From contig JAMOPL010000054.1 of NCBI GenBank assembly GCA_027064515.1, forward strand, positions 1 through 54,316: 54,316 nt of DNA, written 5' to 3'. Numbering within the stretch: the stretch's first letter is position 1; the number at the start of each line of letters is the position of its first letter. The position numbers and the translations under genes are program-made. This document shows positions 43,189 through 52,859 of the stretch, piece by piece. The stretch comes from Sulfurimonas sp. (lineage in GTDB: Bacteria; Campylobacterota; Campylobacteria; Campylobacterales; Sulfurimonadaceae). Below the pieces are notes generated by a model. It searched no databases, was not told the DNA's origin, and saw nothing but the letters and a program-made list of their open reading frames with translations.

Positions 43189-44082
43189 ATGAATATCGTA
43201 ACAGGTTCTTCAACAGCACTTATAACTCCATTTAAAAATGGAAAACTAGATGAGCAAACTTATGCTGCATTAATTCAAAGACAAATTAACAACGGTATGG
43301 ACGCAGTTTGTCCAGTTGGAACTACGGGTGAGAGTGCTACTCTTACAAGTGATGAAGATATTAGATGTATGGAGATTGCCGTTGAAGTTTGTAAAGGCAC
43401 AAACACTAAGGTACTTGCAGGAGCTGGTAGTAACTCTACAGCCGAAGCTATAAATACAGCTAAAAGAGCTTTAGATTGTGGAGTAGATGCTATTTTCTCT
43501 GTTTCACCTTACTATAACAAACCATCTCAAGAGGGTCTTTACCAACACTATAAAACTATCGCAGAATCTGTACCTGATTTACCTTTTATGCTTTACAATG
43601 TACCAGGGAGAACAGGGGTAGATATTTCAGCAGATACAACTATCAGACTTTTTAACGATGTAAAAAATATCTATGGTGTAAAAGAGGCAACAGGTTCTTT
43701 AGAGAGAACAGTTGAACTTTTATCTCGTTGTCCTGAACTTAAAGTTTTTTCTGGTGATGATGCTATCGACTACCCTATTTTAGCAAATGGTGGAGCTGGA
43801 ATCACTTCTGTAACTTCTAATCTTATGCCTGATCTGAAATCAGAACTTGTAAGACTAGCATTAGCTGGTGATTTTGCAGGGGCTAAAGCTATTAATGATA
43901 AACTTTATCCACTTAACTCTGTAATGTTCTGCGAATCAAACCCTATCCCTATCAAAGCTGCTATGTATATTGCAGGACTTATTGATACTTTAGAATATAG
44001 ACTTCCTCTTACTCCCCCATCTTTAGAGAGTATGAAAAAAATCGAAGAAGTTATGAAAAATTACGATATTAAAGGACTTTAA
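43189..44082 (+). CDS. dapA: 4-hydroxy-tetrahydrodipicolinate synthase
   Basis: 297 residues. The aldolase TIM barrel has GTTGESAT at 47-54, the Tyr in MLYNVPGRTG, and the Schiff-base Lys in GVKEATGS near residue 163. It condenses pyruvate with aspartate semialdehyde in lysine and diaminopimelate synthesis. The order dapA then SDR, 2 bp apart, matches Campylobacter. Confidence 0.97.
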   Translation: MNIVTGSSTALITPFKNGKLDEQTYAALIQRQINNGMDAVCPVGTTGESATLTSDEDIRCMEIAVEVCKGTNTKVLAGAGSNSTAEAINTAKRALDCGVDAIFSVSPYYNKPSQEGLYQHYKTIAESVPDLPFMLYNVPGRTGVDISADTTIRLFNDVKNIYGVKEATGSLERTVELLSRCPELKVFSGDDAIDYPILANGGAGITSVTSNLMPDLKSELVRLALAGDFAGAKAINDKLYPLNSVMFCESNPIPIKAAMYIAGLIDTLEYRLPLTPPSLESMKKIEEVMKNYDIKGL

Positions 44083-44084
44083 AA

Positions 44085-44867
44085 ATGGCTGAAAAAACAA
44101 TGACAGGTAAAACTCTTTTTATCTCTGGTGGTACTCGTGGAATCGGTAAAGCAATCGTTTATGAGTTCGCTTCAAAAGGTTGTGATGTAGCATTTACTTA
44201 TGCTTCAAATATTGATATTGCTAATGAGATTATTGCTGATATTCAATCTCAATTTGGTATTAAAGCAAAAGCTTACAAACTAGATATTATGGAACCACTC
44301 ACATATAAAGATGTTTATAAAGAGTTTGATGAGGATTTTGATAGACTTGATTACTTTATCTCAAATGCTATCATCTCTGGTCGTGCTGTTGTTGGTGGTT
44401 TTGCTCCATTTATGAGACTTAAACCAAAAGGTCTAACAAATATCTATACTGCAACTGTCTCAGCATTTGTTGTTGGTTCTCAAGAAGCAGTAAAAAGAAT
44501 GGAAAAAACTGGTGGTGGTTCTATCATCTCTATGAGTTCAACTGGTAACCTTGTATATACTCCAAACTACTCTGGTCACGGTACAAATAAAGCTGCTGTT
44601 GAGACTATGGTAAAATATGCTGCTGCTGAACTTGGTGAGAAAAATATCCGTGTTAATGCAGTAAGTGGTGGTCCAATTGATACAGATGCACTTAAAGCAT
44701 TTCCTAATTACGAAACTGTAAAAGCTGAAGTTGTTAAGCGTTCTCCACTAAGTAGAATGGGTGATGCGACTGATTTAACAGGTGCTTGTGCATTTCTTTG
44801 TTCTGAATCAGCTTCATGGTTAACTGGTCAAACTATCGTTATAGATGGTGGAACTTCTTTTCAGTAA
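44085..44867 (+). CDS. Enoyl-ACP-reductase-like short-chain dehydrogenase (FabL type)
   Basis: 260 residues. The N-terminal GGTRGIGKA binds NAD(P)H. The active-site Tyr and Lys are in NYSGHGTNKAA with six residues between them (Y-x6-K), the spacing of FabI and FabL rather than the YxxxK of most SDRs. The C-terminal TGQTIVIDGGTS is typical. It probably reduces enoyl-ACP in fatty-acid synthesis. It is coupled to dapA but not related to it by pathway. Other SDR roles cannot be excluded. Confidence 0.82.
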   Translation: MAEKTMTGKTLFISGGTRGIGKAIVYEFASKGCDVAFTYASNIDIANEIIADIQSQFGIKAKAYKLDIMEPLTYKDVYKEFDEDFDRLDYFISNAIISGRAVVGGFAPFMRLKPKGLTNIYTATVSAFVVGSQEAVKRMEKTGGGSIISMSSTGNLVYTPNYSGHGTNKAAVETMVKYAAAELGEKNIRVNAVSGGPIDTDALKAFPNYETVKAEVVKRSPLSRMGDATDLTGACAFLCSESASWLTGQTIVIDGGTSFQ

Positions 44868-44876
44868 AATAGAACA

Positions 44877-44913
44877 TTTATAACATATATTAACCTTAGG
44901 TATATGTTATAAA
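44877..44913. terminator. Hairpin between convergent fabL-like and tauE-like genes
   Basis: A perfect 13-bp stem (TTTATAACATATA with its complement) and an 11-base loop overlap the last codon region of the tauE-like gene. An A-run follows on the plus strand, which is a U-run before the stem on the minus strand. It may act on both transcripts, mainly as an end-protecting hairpin. Confidence 0.5.
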
Positions 44914-45638
44914 AACATCCTTTTAACTAAAAAACTAACAATCAAAAAATAGAAAAACACTAGCATTTTTCTATGTAAATCTACACTAATTATATCTTTT
45001 AAATGTACTCCAAGATAAACACCAATTAGTGATGATATTCCAATAATCACACCACTTTCATAATCAATATTTCCTAAAATAGAGTGTGATATCAAACCAG
45101 CAATAGATGAAAAAACTACAAAAAATAATCCTGCTGATATAGCCTTTTTAAGTGGAACATATAAAAAACCAACTAATATTGGTACCAATATAATACTACC
45201 ACCTACACCAATACTCATACTCATAATTCCAAGTAATATACCTATTATAAAAAGTATTTTAGAATTTATATTTTTTTGTAACTTATGCTCTTTAGTTTTA
45301 AAGAAAACTCTCACTAAAGCAAATATTGTAAAAGCTAAAAATATAAATTCCAAAATTTCACTACTTAGATAAACAACAACATATCCACTCAACAATGCAC
45401 CAAAAAAACCACCACTTCCTATGATAGTTACCATAGATATATCTAAAGTCCCTTTTTTATTATTTAAATAGCTACCATAAATTGAACTAAAGACCATCTG
45501 TACAACAGATATACCAATCGCATTTTTCATCTCATATCCAAACAGTAAAAGTATAGGGATAAGGATTGTTCCACCACCTATACCGAAAAGTCCAGACAAT
45601 GTTCCTACAAATAAACCTAAAAATATTAATTCAAACAT
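44907..45638 (-). CDS. TauE/SafE-family (TSUP) membrane transporter
   Basis: 243 residues with about eight hydrophobic helices. The two internally repeated signatures GLFGIGGGTILIPIL (residues 16-30) and SIGVGGSIILVPILVG are characteristic of the TSUP family, which exports sulfite or sulfonates or imports related anions. The substrate is unknown; the reductase gene far upstream is not linked. GGAG Shine-Dalgarno. Confidence 0.88.
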   Translation of the reverse strand: MFELIFLGLFVGTLSGLFGIGGGTILIPILLLFGYEMKNAIGISVVQMVFSSIYGSYLNNKKGTLDISMVTIIGSGGFFGALLSGYVVVYLSSEILEFIFLAFTIFALVRVFFKTKEHKLQKNINSKILFIIGILLGIMSMSIGVGGSIILVPILVGFLYVPLKKAISAGLFFVVFSSIAGLISHSILGNIDYESGVIIGISSLIGVYLGVHLKDIISVDLHRKMLVFFYFLIVSFLVKRMFL

Positions 45639-45760
45639 TTGACTCCACTATATTTTATTATTTTACTCAAATCTCTTTTTATACTACTATTAATTAAAAT
45701 TTTACTTATTATTTACATCTAATTAAAGTATAATAAAATATTAATTATAAAAGGTACTCT

Positions 45761-46186
45761 ATGTTAAACAACATCATTACAGCCTCAGCGAATTTTTGCA
45801 TTCACCAAATCCGTGAACCCCATAAAATTATTGATACTATCCCTAATAAAAAAACAATTATAGTATATATTGATATAGAAACTAACAATATAAAAAAATA
45901 TAGAATATATTTAGCATCAGATTTTAATTTTATGCAAAGAATTTCATATATATTTCTTGAAGAAACTGATTGTGATGAACAAACACTTGTAGATATGGCA
46001 CTTGAAACTGCTAATCTAATTATAGGTAGTGCAAAAGTGATTGCTGAAGATGAAAATAAAAATACATTTATTATGAAAACTCCTCACTTTGTTAAAATAG
46101 ATAAGTATGATTTAGAATATGATGATTTTAAAGTTTTTAAAATAGGAGACGATGAACTTCTAATTTCAATCAAGGAATTAAGTTGA
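45761..46186 (+). CDS. cheX: CheX-like chemotaxis phosphatase
   Basis: 141 residues. The central ALETANLIIGSAK carries the ExxN motif (Glu-x-x-Asn) with which CheX/CheC/FliY proteins dephosphorylate CheY-P. The size fits a single CheX domain. It ends overlapping the TTG start of fliN (TTGA), so the two are translationally coupled, in keeping with a role at the flagellar switch. Confidence 0.8.
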   Translation: MLNNIITASANFCIHQIREPHKIIDTIPNKKTIIVYIDIETNNIKKYRIYLASDFNFMQRISYIFLEETDCDEQTLVDMALETANLIIGSAKVIAEDENKNTFIMKTPHFVKIDKYDLEYDDFKVFKIGDDELLISIKELS

Positions 46187-46521
46187 GCCAACCAGATGTA
46201 AAACAAATCAACAAATATGATACCTCCAATAAGGATGATGAACTTTCATGGATGGACTATTCAGGTCTATTAGATATGGAAGTTGAATTCACATCAGACT
46301 TAGGTGCAACAGAAGCAAGTGTAGCAGAAATTTTAAAATATGAAAAAGGTAGCATCATTGATCTGAAAAAACCAGCTGGTGAAAGTGTAGAATCTTATGT
46401 TAATGGTCGTATACTTGGAAAGGGTGAAGTTATGGTTTATGAAAAAAATCTTGCAATTCGTATAAATGAAATTTTAGATTCTAGTGCTGTTTTATACTAT
46501 CTATCAAAAGAAAGATTATGA
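46183..46521 (+). CDS. fliN: Flagellar motor switch protein FliN
   Basis: 112 residues from a TTG with AAGGA six bases upstream, in a TTGA overlap with cheX. The SpoA domain is visible as EVEFTSDLGATEASV, LKYEKGSIIDLKKPAGE, and VNGRILGKGEVMVYEKNLAIRI. It forms the C-ring that binds CheY-P. An ATGA overlap couples it to the FliO-like gene. Confidence 0.95.
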   Translation: MSQPDVKQINKYDTSNKDDELSWMDYSGLLDMEVEFTSDLGATEASVAEILKYEKGSIIDLKKPAGESVESYVNGRILGKGEVMVYEKNLAIRINEILDSSAVLYYLSKERL

Positions 46522-47420
46522 TTAAACTTTTACTTATTTTAATACTACCACTTTTTTTAAATGCTTCAAAAATTTTAAGTTATAACATATATGACAGAAC
46601 GGATAGAGCCGATGTGATGATTACATTTGATACTCCATATAATGGAAAGATTAGACAAAGTAGCAGTAATTCTAAAATAATCATTAAACTTGATGATGCT
46701 TTTATTGAATCATCAAAAATAAAAAAATTATCATCATCATATCTAAGTTCAATCACTATCACCCCTATGACAACACTTACTCAAATAGTAGCAACTGTTC
46801 CAGATAATGTTAAACTTAAGGCATCAAAAACAGCAGATGCTTATGGTCTAAGACTTAGATTTATTAAAAAAACTACTTCAAAAATTGATAAAGAAAAAAT
46901 AGCTTCTAAATCCCCATCATTATCATCTCTTCCAACAAAAAAGAATGAAAATATGTCGTCAAGCTATTATATAGTTATTACAGTTCTTATACTAGGAATT
47001 ATAATACTCTTTGTTGTTAATAAAAAAATAGCTTTAAAAATGGGAGATAAAAAAACAAACCCTTGGCTATTTAAAGAAAATAATAAAACAGAGTCAAATA
47101 ATGAAAAAGAGTTAACTAATGAAAAAGGAAACAATGTATCAATTAAGTTCCAAAAAAATCTAAATAGTGATAATAGTGTTGTGATGTTAGAATTTGGAAA
47201 TCAAAGCTATCTTGTTTTAATGGGGAATAGTAATATATTATTAGATAAATTCACAGACAATAAGCCATCTACTCAAAGTGATTTTGATATAATTCTACAA
47301 GATAGACATGAAGAGCTTGAAAACTATTTTAATGTAGCTAAAAATGATGAAAATATAAAAGCTAAAGAATCCCTACAAAATTATAAAGAAAAAGCTGCAA
47401 TAATATCTTATCAAGATTAA
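46518..47420 (+). CDS. fliO: FliO-like flagellar export assembly protein
   Basis: 300 residues. A Sec signal peptide (LLLILILPLFLNA) leads to a periplasmic AMIN-like beta domain (about 20-115), a low-complexity linker, one transmembrane helix (about 150-168) and a cytoplasmic FliO-like domain. This long layout, with a periplasmic extension, is that of Helicobacter and Campylobacter FliO, and placement directly after fliN agrees with that. It helps assemble the FliPQR export gate. Its stop overlaps the convergent hypothetical gene by 4 bp. Confidence 0.75.
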   Translation: MIKLLLILILPLFLNASKILSYNIYDRTDRADVMITFDTPYNGKIRQSSSNSKIIIKLDDAFIESSKIKKLSSSYLSSITITPMTTLTQIVATVPDNVKLKASKTADAYGLRLRFIKKTTSKIDKEKIASKSPSLSSLPTKKNENMSSSYYIVITVLILGIIILFVVNKKIALKMGDKKTNPWLFKENNKTESNNEKELTNEKGNNVSIKFQKNLNSDNSVVMLEFGNQSYLVLMGNSNILLDKFTDNKPSTQSDFDIILQDRHEELENYFNVAKNDENIKAKESLQNYKEKAAIISYQD

Positions 47421-48556
47421 TTATTGCTATTTTCAAAATTATATTTTAATAACTTTTTAATAGTTTTAATTTGTTGAAAACTTAGCTCATAACTATTATT
47501 CATAAATTTGCTTATATGAAAAACTTCTGTTACGGTAATTCCATAAGGATCTTTTTTCTCTTTACTCATCACATTATCATCATTAAAAGAGTATAAGAAA
47601 AGTTTTTTTCTTCCAAGTTGTATATAGTATGTTAATACAATTTCAGATGAATGTTTTTTTTCAATAGCAACAACGACTTTTTGATTTTCTACATAATCAT
47701 CATCAATATCTAATATATTTCTTGCTTCTGAAACACTCATATAACCAATATAAAATTTATTATATAAATCATGGTATCGTTGAACTTTAAAATTCATTAA
47801 AAAGTACATATCTAATACATGTTTCTTATGTCCTCTAAGTGTTTTAGTTATCCATATCATTACATTATAGTATCTAAAAGGATGAACAGTTAAAGTGTCT
47901 GCTTCTACCATTTTTGAAGAATTTATAAGCTCTTTTGGTTTTAAGTTTTTACTACTTTTTTTTGTAATATACTCTAAAACATTTTTTGCTGAAAATTCAT
48001 TTGTAAACCAAACTTTACAATAGTCTGGAAATTGCTTTGTTCCAGTCGCACCCTCGTTTAAGATAATTAATGCTTTTATCGTATAATCAGGAAATATAAT
48101 CTCTAAAAGAGCTTTTTTCTTTCTTAATCTCTTGCGAAGCTTTAAAACAGATTTGACTAAAGTCATTTCAACAAAATATAATTCTTTATTTTTTGTAATT
48201 ATCATTGCATCAAATTCACTAATTTCTCTAGTTTTAGTTCTGTAAACAATTTGTTGCTTTTCACTTATAGATAGTGTATTAGGATGTGATTTTATCCTAT
48301 CTTGATGATAACCCTTTAAAATAAATTTATCAACCTCTGGAGTTTGTTCAGCATATCGTAAAAGCTTTTCATAAATAAAATTTTCAAATACTTCACCCTC
48401 AAATGATCGATAAGAGCTAAGATATAAACTATCTTCCTTATCAATACCACTATTTATTAAAGATATAAGATGTTTTGTATTATATGTATAATGAAGTATA
48501 TTGTCTGATATATCACTATCATCTAATATTTTAATTGATTTTGAAATATCTAGCAT
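47417..48556 (-). CDS. Conserved hypothetical, possible nuclease-like fold
   Basis: 379 residues, no signal or membrane segment. The stretch EFDAMIITKNKELYFVEMTLVK has the spacing of a PD-(D/E)xK nuclease core (Asp, then a Glu-x-Lys on the next strand), but the Lys position is Thr, so activity is doubtful. Otherwise it is unrecognised. It overlaps the dusB stop by one base (TAATG), so it is coupled to dusB. Confidence 0.6.
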   Translation of the reverse strand: MLDISKSIKILDDSDISDNILHYTYNTKHLISLINSGIDKEDSLYLSSYRSFEGEVFENFIYEKLLRYAEQTPEVDKFILKGYHQDRIKSHPNTLSISEKQQIVYRTKTREISEFDAMIITKNKELYFVEMTLVKSVLKLRKRLRKKKALLEIIFPDYTIKALIILNEGATGTKQFPDYCKVWFTNEFSAKNVLEYITKKSSKNLKPKELINSSKMVEADTLTVHPFRYYNVMIWITKTLRGHKKHVLDMYFLMNFKVQRYHDLYNKFYIGYMSVSEARNILDIDDDYVENQKVVVAIEKKHSSEIVLTYYIQLGRKKLFLYSFNDDNVMSKEKKDPYGITVTEVFHISKFMNNSYELSFQQIKTIKKLLKYNFENSNN

Positions 48557-49509
48557 TATATTAGAATCTCATTATTTTTAAAAAAATTATCTATAACATC
48601 TCTATACTCTAATATATCATTAATATGATTAACACTATTTCTAAGTACTGAAGCACCAGCATAACCCTTAGAATAAGTGTGAGTATGCTTTCTAAACATA
48701 GAAACTCCCCTTGAACCGTAGAACTCTATCATTTTATCGAAATGTTCCATTATAATTTTATGTTTTATTTCATTTGAAATTTTTTTTTCACCTGTTTTTA
48801 GCTGATGAAAAATCCATGGTGCTCCAACAGCACCTCTCCCTATCATAACACCATCAGAACCAGTATGTTCTAATACCCATTTAGCCTTATCATAAGAATC
48901 TATATCACCATTTGCTATGACAGGTATTGATACTGATTTTTTTATTTCAGCAATAGCATCATAATCAACTTCTGATGTAAATTTTCCTGCCCTTGTTCTT
49001 CCATGAACAGCAATAAAATCAGCACCATTATCTTCAACAATTTTAGCTATATCTATATGATTCTTTTCATTAAAGCCCAACCTAATTTTTACACTGGTTA
49101 AACTTTTATTTGATGTATCTTTAATTGTTTTTATTATATTACCCATCAATGGTAAATCTAAAAGAAGAGAACTACCACTTCCATGTCCAACAACTTTTGG
49201 AACAGGGCAACCACAATTTAAATCTATAATATCTATCCCATCTTGATTATTTAAAATCTCAATAGCACCTTTTATAATATCAACACTAGATCCGGCAACT
49301 TGCACAGAATAAGGATCTTCATTTGGACTTTTTTCAAGCATATGTAATGTTTTAGCAGAATTATGCACTAAGGCATTTGAACTCAACATCTCACTTACTG
49401 TTAAATCAGCACCAAATTTTTTAGCTACACTTCTAAAAGGTAAATCAGTAAAACCAGCAAGTGGTGCTAAAACATATAAAGGGTTATCAAAAGATAGATT
49501 TTTAATCAT
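48556..49509 (-). CDS. dusB: tRNA-dihydrouridine synthase
   Basis: 317 residues. The flavin-binding barrel starts with VLAPLAGFTDLPFR, and the catalytic Cys lies in LNCGCPVPKV. Further family motifs are AVHGRTRAGK and VIANGDIDS, with DGVMIGRGAVGAPWIF. It reduces uridine in the tRNA D-loop. Order dusB, two-TM protein, dksA, rlmH, accD is conserved with Campylobacter jejuni. Confidence 0.94.
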   Translation of the reverse strand: MIKNLSFDNPLYVLAPLAGFTDLPFRSVAKKFGADLTVSEMLSSNALVHNSAKTLHMLEKSPNEDPYSVQVAGSSVDIIKGAIEILNNQDGIDIIDLNCGCPVPKVVGHGSGSSLLLDLPLMGNIIKTIKDTSNKSLTSVKIRLGFNEKNHIDIAKIVEDNGADFIAVHGRTRAGKFTSEVDYDAIAEIKKSVSIPVIANGDIDSYDKAKWVLEHTGSDGVMIGRGAVGAPWIFHQLKTGEKKISNEIKHKIIMEHFDKMIEFYGSRGVSMFRKHTHTYSKGYAGASVLRNSVNHINDILEYRDVIDNFFKNNEILI

Positions 49510-49514
49510 AATGT

Positions 49515-50537
49515 TTATACAAACAATTCTATACTAAAGTTTTTATTACAATCTTTTAATGCTTTATAAGATTTAAAATTCAAATATTCATTCTCTTGTG
49601 AATTTTGAAGTATCTCATTTGCAGATTCATTTACCTCTAAATCAAATAAAGTATATAACTGAGCATCAATTGCTTCTGTTTTTTCTTCAGCGATAGTATC
49701 AAATAACTTTATTCTTTGTTCTGGAATCATACTTTTTGATAAGATTCTAGATACTTGAATATACTCTGATGAAGTCAGTTCAATAGAAGATATTAACTTT
49801 TTAAGAGAAGCATTTGATATATCTAAAGGATTTTCATCTGCATTGATACGGCTTAAAATAGTATACAAAGTTTCTACTGTTAGAAATTTTATATTATTTT
49901 CAATCGCATTTAAAGGAGCTGTTTTTACAAAATCCATATATACTTCAGAAATTAATTCAGTTGAGTATCTATCCTTACTTGATAGAATCTCTTTAGCCAT
50001 AACATCCCCATTTTTATAACGATTTCTATCATTTTGAGCTGTTAGTGGGTTATTTTTATCTAATCCAAATTTCTTTAATTCTACAACTTTTCCATTTTTA
50101 AGATCTTCAATAGTTTTTACAACATTATTTATTTTACTATCACTAACTAGACTAGTAATATCTTTATTTGGAAAAATTGTTGAATGATCAATTAGAGTTC
50201 CAAGTAGTTTATATCTTTGTGTTTTAAAAGTATGATTTCTATCAGCTTTACCTAAATAAGCATCAACAATTGATTCAATTAATTTATTGTAATCTTTTTC
50301 ATATTTACGAAGTTTAAAACTTCCTAAAATAGCATAAAATGAAAAATGGATAATAGTTGCTAGATATAATATAAATACAGGAACAACACTCCAAAAAGCA
50401 ATACTAAATGATGGTAATTGTATACCAAAAAAATCTATACTAATTTTATCTGTACCTTGAGGGATATAGTTACTTATAAATAACCAAACTAAAACCATTA
50501 ATATAAACGAAGCTATTGTATATCTTTTTATCTGCAT
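49515..50537 (-). CDS. Conserved two-TM membrane protein
   Basis: 340 residues. Two N-terminal hydrophobic helices (about 9-25 and 46-75) precede a cytoplasmic, mainly helical domain. This matches the position of Campylobacter Cj0124c, a conserved membrane protein of unknown role. No catalytic motif is seen. The dksA gene is 13 bp upstream and dusB 5 bp downstream. Confidence 0.75.
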   Translation of the reverse strand: MQIKRYTIASFILMVLVWLFISNYIPQGTDKISIDFFGIQLPSFSIAFWSVVPVFILYLATIIHFSFYAILGSFKLRKYEKDYNKLIESIVDAYLGKADRNHTFKTQRYKLLGTLIDHSTIFPNKDITSLVSDSKINNVVKTIEDLKNGKVVELKKFGLDKNNPLTAQNDRNRYKNGDVMAKEILSSKDRYSTELISEVYMDFVKTAPLNAIENNIKFLTVETLYTILSRINADENPLDISNASLKKLISSIELTSSEYIQVSRILSKSMIPEQRIKLFDTIAEEKTEAIDAQLYTLFDLEVNESANEILQNSQENEYLNFKSYKALKDCNKNFSIELFV

Positions 50538-50550
50538 AATAAATTCCTAT

Positions 50551-50901
50551 TTACTTAGTTTTTTCTACAATTGATCTACAATCAACACAGTAAATTGCAT
50601 GTGGCTTAACTTTAAGTCTTTGAAAAGTTATTTTTTCTTCACACATTTCACAAATACCATATTCTTTAGTTACAATTTTACCTAAAGCAACATCTATCTC
50701 TTTTAATTCATCCATTTGTTGCTGTACAATTACACTTTCAACCATTGAATTATTATTTACAGATGCATAATCACCTTCATCATTTAATTCTAATGAACTT
50801 AATTGACTTAGTTCATCATTAACACCAGATATATTTTTCACTATCTGCTTTTTTCTTCCCTCTAATAACTCTTTAAAATAATTAAATTCACTGTTTTGCA
50901 C
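50551..50901 (-). CDS. dksA: DksA/TraR-family zinc-finger transcription factor
   Basis: 116 residues from a GTG preceded by AAGGATA. An N-terminal coiled-coil is followed by a C4 zinc finger, CEMCEEKI and YCVDCR, with a DExxA-like acidic region between the helices. It binds RNA polymerase and works with ppGpp. It is shorter than E. coli DksA (151), as in other Campylobacterota. Confidence 0.9.
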   Translation of the reverse strand: MQNSEFNYFKELLEGRKKQIVKNISGVNDELSQLSSLELNDEGDYASVNNNSMVESVIVQQQMDELKEIDVALGKIVTKEYGICEMCEEKITFQRLKVKPHAIYCVDCRSIVEKTK

Positions 50902-50923
50902 TTGCTATCCTTGTTTAATATAT

Positions 50924-51382
50924 TTACTTATGATACGGATGATTACTCAAAATTGAGAAACCCCTGTAAATTTGTTCTAATAAAACAACTTTTGCTATTT
51001 TATGACTCATTGTTAATTTTCCTAAACTTATAACAACATCACTTTTTTCTAAAAAAGTGTCATCGAAACCATAAGCTCCACCTATAAAGAAATTTACAGA
51101 CATTTTATCATTTAATAGCTTACTAAATTCAAAACTATCAATTAATTTTCCATCAGGGTGTAAAGTGATATTAAAACCACTCTTTAAATATGGTTCTAAA
51201 ACATTTGTATATGCTTCTTGAGACACCTGCGGTGAGATTGTATGTGCTTTTGCAACATTTTTTGGAAATAATTCAACATCTTGCATTTTTGCAAATCTAG
51301 AACTCATTTTAGTAAGTTCTTTGTACAAAGGATCATATATTGTTTTTTCTTTTTTTGCTATACTAATTATATTAATTTTCAT
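50924..51382 (-). CDS. rlmH: 23S rRNA pseudouridine(1915) N3-methyltransferase RlmH
   Basis: 152 residues. The SPOUT knot is shown by [11 protein letters not shown] and [22 protein letters not shown], and the protein ends in the conserved HPYHK. It methylates Psi1915 of 23S rRNA. It lies between dksA and the ThiE-like gene (3 bp). Confidence 0.96.
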   Translation of the reverse strand: MKINIISIAKKEKTIYDPLYKELTKMSSRFAKMQDVELFPKNVAKAHTISPQVSQEAYTNVLEPYLKSGFNITLHPDGKLIDSFEFSKLLNDKMSVNFFIGGAYGFDDTFLEKSDVVISLGKLTMSHKIAKVVLLEQIYRGFSILSNHPYHK

Positions 51383-51385
51383 AAT

Positions 51386-51943
51386 CTATAATAATCCATT
51401 GCCTATTACATGATAAGTAATATTAACAAACTTATCATCTACTCTAACACCACCTATAATTCCAACAGGATGCTTAGAAATTGAAGCAATAAGATCAGCA
51501 TCTCTACCTAAAACAGTACTAACCCTCTTCGTTGATGTTTCTCTATATGCACCTAATCCTATATAGTTGAGATCCATTTTGTTCGCTTCAAAAATCTCTT
51601 TCTCATTGTGAGTTGAGATGCCAAAAAATTTATTTTTACCAATTTTTTTTCTAACAATCTCAGATGCTTTATAAATGTCACTATCTATTTTTAATAGATC
51701 CTCTTGTCCTAAATGAACACCATCACAAAAATCAATCAACTCATACAAATCATTAATTATTAAAGTACCACTAAAAGAATCTCTTATATATAATAATTGT
51801 TGCTTTATCGCTTCATTAGAAGAATTTTTATTTCGATATTGAATAATTTCAGCATTATGCTTAATAGCAATTTCTATAAAATCTTTTATTGTAATATGTT
51901 TAGAATCTAATAATTCTTGATCACATAGAGCATATAGTCTCAT
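51386..51943 (-). CDS. ThiE/TenI-like TIM-barrel protein (paralog 2)
   Basis: 185 residues. The HMP-PP-binding part is seen in IIQYRNKNSSN (near residue 33), IINDLYELIDFCDGVHLGQEDL, FFGISTHNEKEIFEANKMDLNYIGLGAY, and a C-terminal GIIGGV. Compared with the paralog at 33050-33601 the QYR(N)K motif and the ND motif are better kept, so this is the stronger candidate for a thiamine phosphate synthase. Inserted between rlmH and accD, where Campylobacter has none. Confidence 0.8.
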   Translation of the reverse strand: MRLYALCDQELLDSKHITIKDFIEIAIKHNAEIIQYRNKNSSNEAIKQQLLYIRDSFSGTLIINDLYELIDFCDGVHLGQEDLLKIDSDIYKASEIVRKKIGKNKFFGISTHNEKEIFEANKMDLNYIGLGAYRETSTKRVSTVLGRDADLIASISKHPVGIIGGVRVDDKFVNITYHVIGNGLL

Positions 51944-51944
51944 A

Positions 51945-52787
51945 TTATACTTTTAAAAGTGTAAGTAAATCTGATAATGTATTTTTAAGATTATTTCTAT
52001 TTACAATCATATCAATAGAACCTTTTTCTAGTAAAAATTCTGCTCTTTGAAAACCATCAGGAAGAGCTGAACCAATAGTCTGTTCAATTACTCTTTGCCC
52101 AGCAAAACCAATTAATGCTCCTGGTTCAGCAATAATAATATCTCCTAGTGTAGCAAATGAAGCACTCACTCCACCCATTGTTGGGTCTGTTAAGACAGAG
52201 ATATAAGGTAGTTTATGATTTGCAAGTTTTGCAAGTGCTGCTGATGTTTTACTCATTTGTAATAGAGAAAATGTACTTTCTTGCATCCTTGCTCCACCAC
52301 TTGCACTTAAGATAACAACACCTTGTTTCTTCTCAATTGCACGATTTACTGCACGAACTATCTTTTCACCTTCAACTGACCCCAAAGAGCCACCCATAAA
52401 AGAAAAATCAAAAATAACAACCTGTACAGATACACCATTCATTTCCATCTCACCACTAACAACTGATGAGTATCTTCCAGTTTTTTTATGACCCTCTTCT
52501 ATTCTTTTAAGATAAGATTTTTTATCTACAAATTTTAATGGGTCAATAGGTCTTAAATTATCATCATATTCTACAAATGTACCATTATCAGCTAAAAGTT
52601 CTATTCTTTTATCCACCCCAAGCCTGATATGAAACCCACATTTTGGGCAAACATAATTTTGATTCTCAACCTCTTTATAATACATAGATGAATGACAAGA
52701 CTTACATTTCACCCAATGAGACGAAGTCTCTTCGTTTGTAACTTTATCACTATTTGAGTTTCTAGAAAAAATGTTTAATAAATTCAA
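51945..52787 (-). CDS. accD: Acetyl-CoA carboxylase carboxyltransferase subunit beta
   Basis: 280 residues from a TTG with AAGGATA upstream. The N-terminal zinc ribbon has CKSCHSSM and CPKCGF. The crotonase-like core contains SGGARMQES and [14 protein letters not shown], which hold the oxyanion region. With AccA it transfers the carboxyl group to acetyl-CoA, the first step of fatty-acid synthesis. It follows gltD after 72 bp. Confidence 0.97.
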   Translation of the reverse strand: MNLLNIFSRNSNSDKVTNEETSSHWVKCKSCHSSMYYKEVENQNYVCPKCGFHIRLGVDKRIELLADNGTFVEYDDNLRPIDPLKFVDKKSYLKRIEEGHKKTGRYSSVVSGEMEMNGVSVQVVIFDFSFMGGSLGSVEGEKIVRAVNRAIEKKQGVVILSASGGARMQESTFSLLQMSKTSAALAKLANHKLPYISVLTDPTMGGVSASFATLGDIIIAEPGALIGFAGQRVIEQTIGSALPDGFQRAEFLLEKGSIDMIVNRNNLKNTLSDLLTLLKV

Positions 52788-52859
52788 AAGATATCCTTAA
52801 TTCTGTCAATATTTTATATTATATCTTATAAATACTTAGAGATATAAAACTACTCAAAT

